Below are positions 28,201 through 36,096 of a stretch of 64,000 bases of DNA, piece by piece. How positions within the stretch are numbered: the first letter of the stretch is position 1; the number at the start of each line of letters is the position of its first letter. The position numbers and the translations under genes are program-made. Under the pieces are notes generated by a model, which had not been told where the DNA came from, ran no database searches, and was given only the letters and a program-made list of their open reading frames with translations. This DNA comes from JBAMOY01 sp037071015 (GTDB lineage Bacteria; Bacillota_I; Bacilli_A; RF39; UBA660). The stretch is from NCBI GenBank assembly GCA_037071015.1, contig JBAMOY010000001.1:62001-126000 (forward strand), given 5' to 3'.

Positions 28201-29349
28201 ATGTTAGGTGCAATTATAGGTGATATTGCTGGTTCTACCTATGAAGTAAAAGAGGTTAATGCTTTAAAAAAGAATACAAAAGTTTCATACGAAGAAAGAG
28301 TAAAAATATTAGATAAAAGAGTTTCCTTATTTCAAAAAGATTCATCATATACTGATGACAGTGTTTTAACGGCTGCTATTGCCGAGTGTATATTGAAGTC
28401 GGGGGATTATAAAGATTATTTAAAAACATTTGGTCAAAACGAAGTTATGTTAGGTATGGATAAATATGGTAGAAGTAGATTTGGTAAAGGTTTTATTTCA
28501 TGGCTAAATAGCGATACTATAGGTGAAAGTTATGGTAATGGTTGTGCCATGCGTATAAGTCCTATTCCTATGTATTTTAGTGAATTAGATGAAATCCTGA
28601 ACGAAACATATCAGGCAACTATTACTAGTCATAATCATAATGATGCTATTAATGCTACTAAGGCGGTTTCATTAGCTATATTTATGGCTAAAAATCATTG
28701 TTGTAAGGAAAATATCAAGCAAGCAATAGAAGAACAATGCGGATATGATCTAAACTTTAATTTAAAAGATTTACAGCAGAATTATAAGTTTACATCTAAG
28801 GCTAAAGATTCAGTACCGCAAGCCATATTTTGCTTTTTAGAAAGTGATGACTTTGAAGACGCGATTAGGAAAGCTATTTCAATTGGTGGTGATGCCGATA
28901 CAATTGCAGCTATCACAGGATCTATTGCCGAAAACTATTATGGAATACCTCAAGATGTTATTAGGATGGTTCAACCTTTTATACCTGAATATATTAAGAA
29001 TATAATTACGAGATTTTACTTAAAACTTGAATTTCTTGATTTTTTGAAACAAGAAAATATATATGATGAGAAATTTTTAAAATACTTAAAGACGAGAACG
29101 GTAACAACCCCTAGTAATACTGATAAAAGTTGGTTTGGGTGTTTCTCAATTGTTGATAATGAAGTATTAGTTGATATTAAATTATTAGTACCTGAAATAG
29201 AGAATAAAGATAATTTACTAGTTAATATTCATGAATATACACATGCTTATGACCTCTATCAGTTATTAGGATATCCTTATATTGAAGATAAAATGAATAA
29301 AGAAGCAAGGGCTAAAGAGATGGAAAAAAAGTACTTGTTAAGAAAGTAG
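28201..29349 (+). CDS. ADP-ribosylglycohydrolase with C-terminal HExxH domain
   Basis: 382 residues. Residues 1-265 are an ADP-ribosyl-glycohydrolase (DraG/ARH) domain: GAIIGDIAGS, TDDS at 51-54 and GGDADTIAAITG, which together bind the two metal ions. Residues 270-382 are a separate module ending in His344-Glu-Tyr-Thr-His348 and, 20 residues later, Glu368 in KEARAKEME: the zinc-ligand layout of gluzincin metallopeptidases. The first domain removes ADP-ribose from proteins or small molecules. The second may be a peptidase or just a zinc-binding fold. TATAAT-like sequence at about 28149 suggests a separate promoter. It is paired with pncC. Confidence 0.85.
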   Translation: MLGAIIGDIAGSTYEVKEVNALKKNTKVSYEERVKILDKRVSLFQKDSSYTDDSVLTAAIAECILKSGDYKDYLKTFGQNEVMLGMDKYGRSRFGKGFISWLNSDTIGESYGNGCAMRISPIPMYFSELDEILNETYQATITSHNHNDAINATKAVSLAIFMAKNHCCKENIKQAIEEQCGYDLNFNLKDLQQNYKFTSKAKDSVPQAIFCFLESDDFEDAIRKAISIGGDADTIAAITGSIAENYYGIPQDVIRMVQPFIPEYIKNIITRFYLKLEFLDFLKQENIYDEKFLKYLKTRTVTTPSNTDKSWFGCFSIVDNEVLVDIKLLVPEIENKDNLLVNIHEYTHAYDLYQLLGYPYIEDKMNKEARAKEMEKKYLLRK

Positions 29350-29355
29350 GTAATT

Positions 29356-29829
29356 ATGGAAGAATTAATAAAATTATTAACTGAGCAAAATAAAACAATA
29401 GCTACTATGGAATCTTGTACTGGTGGAGGTATCGCTAATGCGATTACTAATATGCCTGGAGCTAGTGAGGTTTTAAAATTTAGTGCTGTTACATATTCTA
29501 ATGAATATAAAATTAAAATGGGTGTTTCGGCTGAAATTATTGACCAGTATACTGTTTATAGTATGGAAACTGCTATGGAAATGAGTAAAAAAATAAGTGA
29601 TTTTGCCAACGCTGATATAGGCATTGGTGTCACTGGTAAAATTAATCGAGAAGACATTCGTAATAAGAGTGGTGATGATAGTAAAATATTTGTTAGTATT
29701 TATGACAAACAAAATGTAAAATATTATAATTTTTCTTTATTTGCAAATTCACAATTAGATCGTGAACAAAATAAATTAGAAATTATTTCTTTTATTGTTA
29801 AAAAATTAACTGAAATATTAAAAAAATGA
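29356..29829 (+). CDS. pncC: Nicotinamide-nucleotide amidase (CinA C-terminal domain)
   Basis: 157 residues, a stand-alone CinA C-terminal domain. The ESCTGGGIA loop with the catalytic serine-threonine pair, NMPGASEV, and VTYSNEYKIKMGV are typical. PncC deamidates NMN to NaMN and recycles the NMN released by NAD-dependent DNA ligase. The usual TGIAGP motif is replaced by TGKINR, so activity should be tested. It follows the glycohydrolase by six bases and ends in a hairpin shared with the opposing gene. Confidence 0.88.
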   Translation: MEELIKLLTEQNKTIATMESCTGGGIANAITNMPGASEVLKFSAVTYSNEYKIKMGVSAEIIDQYTVYSMETAMEMSKKISDFANADIGIGVTGKINREDIRNKSGDDSKIFVSIYDKQNVKYYNFSLFANSQLDREQNKLEIISFIVKKLTEILKK

Positions 29830-29846
29830 TATTTAAATATCATTTT
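29823..29846. terminator. Bidirectional terminator between pncC and the phosphoribosyltransferase gene
   Basis: AAAATGATATTTAAATATCATTTT palindrome overlapping both stop codons of two convergent genes, with A/T runs on both sides. Confidence 0.8.
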
Positions 29847-30336
29847 AATCCAAACTATAGTGGTCGTAATAACGATAAAAACTATGCACTGATGGATCTT
29901 TAGTTTTACTACCATCATAGAATACATAAGTACAAAGTAGTTTTCCTTGGTTACTTTCGATAGCATTCTTAATTTTATCACGGGTCCTACCTAGATAGAA
30001 ACTATCATCAATAAAAACAATCTTCTTATTTTTGATGTCATAATTCTCCCAAAAAGGAACTACTTCATTATCATTTCGTAGACCGCCATTAGTGACAATA
30101 ATGCTTGCACTCAATTCTGAATCGAAATTTTTTTGGCAAAAAGCTTTAAAAACATCACCAAAATGACCACTTACAATCATATAGTCGAAAGGTTCCAATT
30201 CCAGAACTTTACCAATCATCATGGTTAAAAGTAATTTATCATTTCTTAATTTTTCATCAATTGCATCGAAAAACTTTTCGCCGCCCTCATGTTGAATAAG
30301 GCATTCTTCCACTAAATAGTTAATATTGTCTGTCAT
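29845..30336 (-). CDS. Phosphoribosyltransferase-like protein, unknown substrate
   Basis: 163 residues. The strand-loop IVFIDDSFYLGRT has the two acidic residues and turn of a type I PRPP-binding site (usually DDxxxTGxT); here Gly-Arg-Thr closes the loop. FDYMIVSGHFGDVF could be the first Rossmann strand and the pyrophosphate loop. It is transcribed away from nrtR, sharing a 94-bp regulatory region, so it is a likely target of the same regulator. A role in nicotinamide or PRPP handling is inference. Confidence 0.72.
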   Translation of the reverse strand: MTDNINYLVEECLIQHEGGEKFFDAIDEKLRNDKLLLTMMIGKVLELEPFDYMIVSGHFGDVFKAFCQKNFDSELSASIIVTNGGLRNDNEVVPFWENYDIKNKKIVFIDDSFYLGRTRDKIKNAIESNQGKLLCTYVFYDGSKTKDPSVHSFYRYYDHYSLD

Positions 30337-30360
30337 AATTCACCTCGGTCTAGGTATGTT

Positions 30361-30389
30361 ATACTACATTATTTAATAATTTTTGTCAA
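30361..30389 (-). promoter_or_regulatory. Promoter of the phosphoribosyltransferase gene
   Basis: On the minus strand TTGACA (30384-30389), 17-bp spacer and TAGTAT (30361-30366). The spacer contains the perfect palindrome ATTATTTAATAAT (30368-30380), a possible operator. Confidence 0.65.
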
Positions 30390-30395
30390 ATTATA

Positions 30396-30404
30396 TGTTA
30401 TAAT
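30396..30404 (+). promoter_or_regulatory. Extended -10 promoter of nrtR
   Basis: TGT-TATAAT, about 27 bases before the nrtR start. It lies back-to-back with the opposing promoter, so one bound regulator could control both. Confidence 0.6.
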
Positions 30405-30430
30405 TATTTTATAAATAAGAGGTGAGAAAT

Positions 30431-31264
30431 GTGGATGGAAAAATATATAATAGCGAGGAAGAATTTTTAAAGGATTATGATTCGAGTATTTTCGAAAAAT
30501 TATCATTAACTACCGATATATTAATTTTTAGTGTATCAAGTCAAAAACACGATAATTATCGAAAATTAAGTAAAAAAAGCTTTAGTGTCTTACTTGTGAA
30601 AAGAGATAATTATCCTTTTAAAGATAAATGGTGTTTACCAGGAGGATTCGTTGGTATTGATGAATCAATCGATGATGCTGCTAAACGCATTTTAGCCAAT
30701 GAGACTAATCTTCATGACATATATATTGAGCAACTTTACACTTTTGGCGATGTCCATCGTGATCCGCGTATGCGTATTATTAGTACAGCTTATATGGCTT
30801 TGATTGATAAAAACCAATTATCAGAAGAAATCACGAAGAAAGCTAGTTGGTTTGATCTTATTTTTCTTGAAGATGAACATAAGATACATATTACCTTAGA
30901 TAATGGTATAACCAATATAAATTTAGTTATTAAAAAAGAGTTGCGAGATAAAACAACTGATCGTTATGATTATATTGTAGAAAAAAATGATGGTCTGGCT
31001 TTTGATCATGCAATTGTTATTGCTAGTGGAATCTCACGTTTAAAAAACAAGGTTGAATACACTGATATTGTTTTTAATATGATGCCAAAGTATTTTACAC
31101 TAGGTGAGTTGCAACAAGTTTACGAAGTAATTTTAGGTAAAAAATTGTTGGATCCGGCTTTTAGAAGGATTATTGCCAATAAAGTAAAGAAAACGACTAA
31201 AGTACAAACGGGTGGCGGTCATCGTCCTTCGGCACTGTTTACTTATTATAAAGCTGATTCATAA
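30431..31264 (+). CDS. nrtR: Transcriptional regulator of NAD metabolism NrtR
   Basis: 277 residues. The N-terminal Nudix-like domain keeps the fold-defining WCLPGGFVGIDES but the catalytic REUXEE has become RILANE, so hydrolysis is unlikely. This is typical of NrtR, which uses the domain to sense ADP-ribose or related NAD products. The C-terminal winged helix is clear: YFTLGELQQVYEVILGKK, DPAFRRIIANKV and the closing GGGHRPSALFTYY. It should repress the pnc/nad genes and release DNA when ligand rises. GTG at 30431 is the better start; GTG at 30422 lies in the ribosome binding site. Confidence 0.94.
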   Translation: MDGKIYNSEEEFLKDYDSSIFEKLSLTTDILIFSVSSQKHDNYRKLSKKSFSVLLVKRDNYPFKDKWCLPGGFVGIDESIDDAAKRILANETNLHDIYIEQLYTFGDVHRDPRMRIISTAYMALIDKNQLSEEITKKASWFDLIFLEDEHKIHITLDNGITNINLVIKKELRDKTTDRYDYIVEKNDGLAFDHAIVIASGISRLKNKVEYTDIVFNMMPKYFTLGELQQVYEVILGKKLLDPAFRRIIANKVKKTTKVQTGGGHRPSALFTYYKADS

Positions 31265-31290
31265 CACAAGAAAAAAGAGAGGTGATATTT

Positions 31291-32088
31291 ATGTCACGAA
31301 AAATAAATAATATTAAATTATTTGCAAACAATACAGAAAAAGCTAAAGCCATTCTACAAGTGGTTAAAGAAGAGATGGTTAATTACAAATTTAATTTAGT
31401 TGACTATAATTATGATTTGGCCATCGCTATTGGTGGGGATGGTTCTTTTTTAAGAATGGTTAAAGCAAATAATTTTAATAGCGATATCTATTATGTAGGA
31501 ATTAACGCCGGAACTTTGGGTTTCTTGCAGGAAATAAAACCTGATGAAATTAGTGCTTTCTTTGATAAATTAAATCATGATGATTTTAAGGTTGATGAAA
31601 TTGGAATTCAAGAAACTAATGTTATCAGTAATAATAATCAGCAACAGTTTTATTCATTAAATGAAATAGTTATTCGAGATGGTGATTTAAATACAGCTAA
31701 GTTAAATTTGTTTGTTGATAATACATTATTAGAAAAATTTGTTGGTGATGGACTTCTTGTTTCAACATCTGTCGGTTCGACAGCTTATAATTTAAGTTAC
31801 GGTGGTAGTATCGTCTATAATACTTTTCATTCGTTACAAATTACACCAATAGCGCCACTTAATACTAAAAGTTACCGCGATCTATTAAACTCGGTTATTA
31901 TACCGGATAATATGCAAATCAAAATTATTCCAGATAATAAAAATTTATTAATTACTGTCGATGGTGAAAACTATGTTTACAATAATGTTTCTGCTATTGA
32001 AACTTCGGTCCAGAAAAAACGAATTAAGTGTTTGCGCCTTAATGACTACAATTTTTTAAAAATCATTAACGATAAATTTCTAGATTAG
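31291..32088 (+). CDS. nadK: NAD kinase
   Basis: 265 residues. All NAD kinase landmarks are visible: the ATP-site GGDGSFLRMVK, NAGTLGFLQE, the NE/D pair in SLNEIVIRDG, and the glycine-rich GDGLLVSTSVGSTAYNLSYGG. It phosphorylates NAD to NADP, completing the pathway of this island. The ATG at 31291 follows GAGGTGATATTT; an in-frame GTG nine bases upstream is part of that site. It probably shares a transcript with nrtR and the methyltransferase. Confidence 0.97.
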   Translation: MSRKINNIKLFANNTEKAKAILQVVKEEMVNYKFNLVDYNYDLAIAIGGDGSFLRMVKANNFNSDIYYVGINAGTLGFLQEIKPDEISAFFDKLNHDDFKVDEIGIQETNVISNNNQQQFYSLNEIVIRDGDLNTAKLNLFVDNTLLEKFVGDGLLVSTSVGSTAYNLSYGGSIVYNTFHSLQITPIAPLNTKSYRDLLNSVIIPDNMQIKIIPDNKNLLITVDGENYVYNNVSAIETSVQKKRIKCLRLNDYNFLKIINDKFLD

Positions 32089-32097
32089 GAGAAAATT

Positions 32098-34137
32098 ATG
32101 ATTAAAGCTTTAGAGCAAATGAAAAAGATTGATATGGATACTGAAAATTGGTTGAAATACCTATATTTTACTAATGAAAAAAATTGTAATTTAAATCGCA
32201 TAAAATCATTAAAAGATATCAGTAATAGGGACACTTTTAATTATGTTAAAAAAACCTTAGAAATTTTAAATGATAGTGTTGATTTATATCATCTTTCATT
32301 ATTAGAACTTAATATTCTTGAGGAAACTTTAAAGTGGGCCGATGTAGCTAAATGCGGTTATAAATATCAACGTCAAGAATGGGAAAAAAAGGGATATAAT
32401 TTAGCAATTCATAATATTGGGTCATCACAAATATATATGGAAGAGATGGGACAAAATTATAATATAATTGTGGCAACTTTAATTAAAACACATGGTTTAA
32501 TTGGTCAATATATTATGGGTGAAGTTAATTTAGACATCAATTATGAAATATATCAATTAATTGAGCAAGGTTTGATTGACCACGAAACGTTACGTAAAAT
32601 TTTAATTGTTTTAAATCGTTGTATTATTTTAGCTATTTCTAGTACATTATATGATCGTATCAAGTCAGAAGTAGAGCAAATTATCGACCGCATTGTAGTT
32701 AATGACCTAGTTTGTAATTATAACGATTTTAATTATGTTATTGAGCGTTTTAAAAAACTTTTACCTAATATTAGTGATGAAGATAATCAAAATTTAAAAT
32801 TAATTTTAAAAGATAAAAATATCTATAAGGTTATTGTAGATATCTTTGAAAATAGTGATTTATGGTATTTTGATGCCGCTTTAAATGATTTTCGATCTGA
32901 TGAGATAATTAAAATTCTACTAATTATTAAAAATGGTTTTCCAGAAGTCAAACATATATCTTTTGAAAAATTGATGCGAGAAATTTATATTGATTACAAT
33001 GGCAATAAAGAAATAAATATTTATAAAAAAAGAATTATGGAAGCTTATTTAGATGCTATCGATTATCACGAAATTTTAAATCATAATATCAAAAATAATC
33101 CGCATATTAAAGCACAACTAATTATTAAGAAAGATGTAGGTCTGTTTAATTTTCATTTTTCAATTCAAGCACGTAAATTAATTGAATTTTGTGAGGTTGC
33201 TTACGATAGCAGTGATCTATATAGCAAAGCAGTATTTATGTTGTATGATTTATTTGGTTTTAGACGTGATAAATATGATCGTTTCTATAATGAAATTAAC
33301 TATCTTAATACGATGAATTTATCAATGAAGTTTAAGGCAGTAATTCTTGATTACATTGTCGGTAACACAGTTTTAGATGTTGGACCAGGTGGTGGCGGTT
33401 TATTAAATCTAATTGAAGATAAGCAACCTAATCTTAATGTCATTGGTATTGATATTTCACAAAATGTTATTGATGAATTAAATAAAAAGAAATCGTTGGA
33501 AAAACGTCACTGGAAAGTTATTAAAGGCGATGCCTTAAATTTGAAAAACTATTTTAAAGAAAAAGAAATTGATACTATTATTTTTTCGTCAATTATTCAC
33601 GAATTGTTTTCTTATATTGAGACTGATGGACAAAAGTTTAATCATAATACCATAAAAAAAGCTTTAATATCGGCTTATGATGTTTTACCAACTGGTGGAC
33701 GTATTATCATTCGTGATGGAATTATGACTGAACCAACTGATCAATATCGTATTATTGCGTTTCATAATGTCGAAGATATAAAGATTTTAGAGCGATATTG
33801 CCATGATTTTAAAGGCCGTGAGATAAAATATGAACAACTAACTTCCAATAAAGTTAAAATGTTAGTTAATGATGCGATGGAATTCTTGTATACTTATACC
33901 TGGGGTGAAAATTCTTATCCGTTAGAAATTCAAGAACAATTTGGTTATTTTACGCCATCGCAGTATGTTGATTTTATCAACGAAATATTTAATAATCAAT
34001 GTCACATTATTAAATGTTATCACTTTTTACAAGAGGGATATGCAGAAAATTTATTAACTAAAATTAGCATTTACGACGAAAATAATAATATTGTTGATTT
34101 ACCAGATAGTACTTGTATTATTGTTATTGAGAAATAA
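32098..34137 (+). CDS. Large protein with C-terminal class I methyltransferase domain
   Basis: 679 residues. The C-terminal third (about 410-570) is a SAM-dependent methyltransferase: VLDVGPGGGG (near 425-434) is motif I, GIDIS motif II, and DTIIFSSIIHEL followed by GGRIIIRDG are motifs IV and V. The first 400 residues are predicted mostly helical, Asn/Asp/Lys-rich and unlike any domain I know; they could bind the substrate. It starts nine bases after nadK, so it is probably cotranscribed with nrtR and nadK. The methyl acceptor is unknown. Confidence 0.8.
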   Translation: MIKALEQMKKIDMDTENWLKYLYFTNEKNCNLNRIKSLKDISNRDTFNYVKKTLEILNDSVDLYHLSLLELNILEETLKWADVAKCGYKYQRQEWEKKGYNLAIHNIGSSQIYMEEMGQNYNIIVATLIKTHGLIGQYIMGEVNLDINYEIYQLIEQGLIDHETLRKILIVLNRCIILAISSTLYDRIKSEVEQIIDRIVVNDLVCNYNDFNYVIERFKKLLPNISDEDNQNLKLILKDKNIYKVIVDIFENSDLWYFDAALNDFRSDEIIKILLIIKNGFPEVKHISFEKLMREIYIDYNGNKEINIYKKRIMEAYLDAIDYHEILNHNIKNNPHIKAQLIIKKDVGLFNFHFSIQARKLIEFCEVAYDSSDLYSKAVFMLYDLFGFRRDKYDRFYNEINYLNTMNLSMKFKAVILDYIVGNTVLDVGPGGGGLLNLIEDKQPNLNVIGIDISQNVIDELNKKKSLEKRHWKVIKGDALNLKNYFKEKEIDTIIFSSIIHELFSYIETDGQKFNHNTIKKALISAYDVLPTGGRIIIRDGIMTEPTDQYRIIAFHNVEDIKILERYCHDFKGREIKYEQLTSNKVKMLVNDAMEFLYTYTWGENSYPLEIQEQFGYFTPSQYVDFINEIFNNQCHIIKCYHFLQEGYAENLLTKISIYDENNNIVDLPDSTCIIVIEK

Positions 34138-34142
34138 AAAAA

Positions 34143-34242
34143 GGATACAAGGAAATAGATTGCAGTATGAATTAAGACCAACATTGTTGGTTTTTTTCAT
34201 GAACTTTGGGATGGTCTGCAAACCTATAAACACTATGTATCC
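34143..34242 (-). ncRNA. Free-standing structured RNA of about 100 nt, unassigned
   Basis: On the minus strand the ends GGATACA and TGTATCC pair as a 7-bp closing helix and are followed at once by a T run (complement of the A run at 34132-34142). Inside, nested helices ATAG/CTAT, TTGCAG/CTGCAA, ATGAA/TTCAT and ACCAAC/GTTGGT form a rod interrupted by internal loops and one 15-nt bulge. A good promoter ends seven bases before the 5' G. No credible reading frame is present. It lacks the GGAAGCAGCC core of SRP RNA and is too short for ordinary 6S RNA. The family is unknown to me. Confidence 0.65.
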
Positions 34243-34248
34243 AAAAAC

Positions 34249-34277
34249 ATTATACCATTAGTTAACTATAAAGTAAA
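34249..34277 (-). promoter_or_regulatory. Promoter of the structured RNA
   Basis: Minus strand TTTACT (34272-34277), 17-bp spacer ending in TGG, then TATAAT (34249-34254). The predicted start coincides with the first base of the closing helix. Confidence 0.7.
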
Positions 34278-34280
34278 TAG

Positions 34281-34303
34281 AAAAATTAACTTTCGGTTAA
34301 TTT
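34281..34303 (-). terminator. Terminator of the metallophosphoesterase gene
   Basis: AAAAATTAACC-GAAA-GTTAATTTTT on the minus strand, with a stable GNRA-type loop, between the phosphoesterase stop and the RNA promoter. Confidence 0.8.
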
Positions 34304-34310
34304 TTCTTTT

Positions 34311-35207
34311 CTATTTGTTAACTAATCGATATAAATTTATCGACGGCTTGTTTAAAAACCTAAAATTAATAGTCGATGTACCGATGCCACTTGATATATA
34401 TAAGTCAGTATTATTTATTAAATAATGTTCTTTATAATACTTTTTAGCCTTTGGTGGTAGAATAGTGGCTCCAATAAAAGGAAGTCTTACTTGTCCGTTA
34501 TGAGAGTGACCGGCTAAAACTAAATTAAAGTTATCAATTTGCACTTCGTCAATTAAGTCTGGTTCGTGCATTAACAGAATTTTAAATTTTGGACCATTAT
34601 CCTTGTTATCATTAATATATTTATTGATATTCAGCATTCGATCGTCCATGCTTTTTTTACTAGATAGGTAAGTCTTCAAGCCAGCAATCATAATTGGTTC
34701 ATAACTTCTGTTATAAACGATATCGTAATTATCATCTAAGTTTATAAAGCCACTTTCTAATAAAATACTAGTATATTCTTTGAATTGAAAATCATGATTT
34801 CCCGTGATCGCATACTTGTTAATTACGGGATCAATTTTTTGTAAAGTTTTGATAATATCCAATCTTTTATTTTCCGTTAAAGTTGTATCTTTATCGATTA
34901 GATCACCAGTAAAAACGATTATATCAGGATTTAAGCTATTTACTTTATTAACTAATTCTTCTAATTCTTTTTTATTAATAGTTCGTCCAAAGTGAATATC
35001 ACTTAAATGAATTATTTTAGTTCCATGAAAGCTATCAGGAATATTAGTATCAAAGATTCTATATTCTTTAATTTTCAAGCCACTAGTACCAATGTAACGG
35101 GCATATAATAGTAAACCACTACTTAATAAAATTAACACAAATAAAAACTTTAAAATTTTTTTAAGTGTAAATAATTTTTCTTTTTTGGCATGCTTAGCTT
35201 TTTTCAT
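34311..35207 (-). CDS. Membrane-anchored metallophosphoesterase, YkuE/YaeI-like
   Basis: 298 residues. A basic N-terminus and one hydrophobic segment (about 17-40) anchor the protein. The calcineurin-type metal motifs follow in order: LSDIHFG, GDLID, GNHD, MHEPD and GHSHNGQVRLP. The order and the GHSHNGQ motif match YkuE/YaeI phosphoesterases, some of which hydrolyse phosphodiesters of cell-envelope lipids. The substrate is not known here. It is transcribed alone, with a terminator on each side and AGGTGATAGG just before the ATG. Confidence 0.92.
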   Translation of the reverse strand: MKKAKHAKKEKLFTLKKILKFLFVLILLSSGLLLYARYIGTSGLKIKEYRIFDTNIPDSFHGTKIIHLSDIHFGRTINKKELEELVNKVNSLNPDIIVFTGDLIDKDTTLTENKRLDIIKTLQKIDPVINKYAITGNHDFQFKEYTSILLESGFINLDDNYDIVYNRSYEPIMIAGLKTYLSSKKSMDDRMLNINKYINDNKDNGPKFKILLMHEPDLIDEVQIDNFNLVLAGHSHNGQVRLPFIGATILPPKAKKYYKEHYLINNTDLYISSGIGTSTINFRFLNKPSINLYRLVNK

Positions 35208-35243
35208 CCTATCACCTAGATATATTTTATCATATTTTTTGGG

Positions 35244-35273
35244 GTTAAAAAACGTTATTTTTAAAATAACGTT
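35244..35273 (-). terminator. Terminator of the CPBP protease gene
   Basis: AACGTTATTTT and its complement around a very short loop, followed on the minus strand by TTTTTT. The hairpin overlaps the stop codon. Confidence 0.8.
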
Positions 35274-35979
35274 AAGCTAGAAATAATAATAAGATTTGTA
35301 AAGCTACTAAGATTCCGTTATGCATAAAATGAAATCCCATTGGAACAAAGATGTTATCAGTTTTTACTAACATATAAGCGAACACCACGCCTGGAGCTCC
35401 ATATGGAATAATATATAGAAGATCAACTAGTGACTCCATACTAGTAAATACATGTAGTCCGCCAAAGACAAAGGCTGACATAAAAATGAATAAAATGTTA
35501 TTAGAAAAAATAAATCTGAATCCTTGTCTAAAAACTAATTCCTCAACCAATGGTGCGAATAATACAGCTGAAAAGAAAATATATATGGGGCTAATATTCA
35601 TCATCTGTCTGATAGTTTCTTCATTATTAGCAATATTACCATTATTGATCATAGAAATAATAACGTTGCTAACCATCATGATGGCGATCCCTAATAACCA
35701 ATATTTAAAACAGTCAGCATAATAATCTTTATGTTTTTTCTTAATTTCTTGAAAATCATTTTTTAATTTTTTTCGAAAGATAAAAGCAATTATTGCCATG
35801 AAAACAATTTCATAAGCAATCATATACACTATTTTTATCCATGTTGGCATTTGACTGGTGTCGATATTTAATAGTTGGAATGGTAAACCTTCTATTTCAC
35901 TTAGAATGAAGTAGGTTATAAAGGCACCTAGGCCGATAAATGGCAGCAACCAACTTTTCTGTTTAACCTTTTTTGTCAT
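35272..35979 (-). CDS. CPBP-family intramembrane metalloprotease (CAAX protease-like)
   Basis: 235 residues from the ATG at 35977-35979, preceded by GGAGATGAT and an extended -10 TGTTATAAT; a longer frame to 36042 crosses that promoter. About seven hydrophobic segments. The family signature is complete: EELVFRQGF (EExxxR), FGGLHV and the later FHFMHNG with His and Asn. Relatives process prenylated or bacteriocin-type peptides or act in immunity and envelope stress; the substrate here is unknown. Confidence 0.9.
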   Translation of the reverse strand: MTKKVKQKSWLLPFIGLGAFITYFILSEIEGLPFQLLNIDTSQMPTWIKIVYMIAYEIVFMAIIAFIFRKKLKNDFQEIKKKHKDYYADCFKYWLLGIAIMMVSNVIISMINNGNIANNEETIRQMMNISPIYIFFSAVLFAPLVEELVFRQGFRFIFSNNILFIFMSAFVFGGLHVFTSMESLVDLLYIIPYGAPGVVFAYMLVKTDNIFVPMGFHFMHNGILVALQILLLFLA

Positions 35980-36096
35980 TTTATCATCTCCATTAACTAT
36001 TATAACATATTTTCCATATTTATCTATTTTAAGTATCAACATTGCTATTTTATGTCATAAAATGTTAAAATATAAATAAAAGTAAGGGTGAAGAGT

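Noticed and set aside
34171..34192. Plus-strand terminator ACCAAC-ATT-GTTGGT-T7 for the methyltransferase gene
   Set aside because: It may work as such, but the same hairpin is the apical part of the minus-strand RNA, which has a promoter and closing helix; the RNA explanation covers more of the sequence.
34143..34242. SRP RNA (4.5S) identity for the structured RNA
   Set aside because: The rod shape and length fit, but the GGAAGCAGCC tetraloop region and the conserved asymmetric loop are absent.
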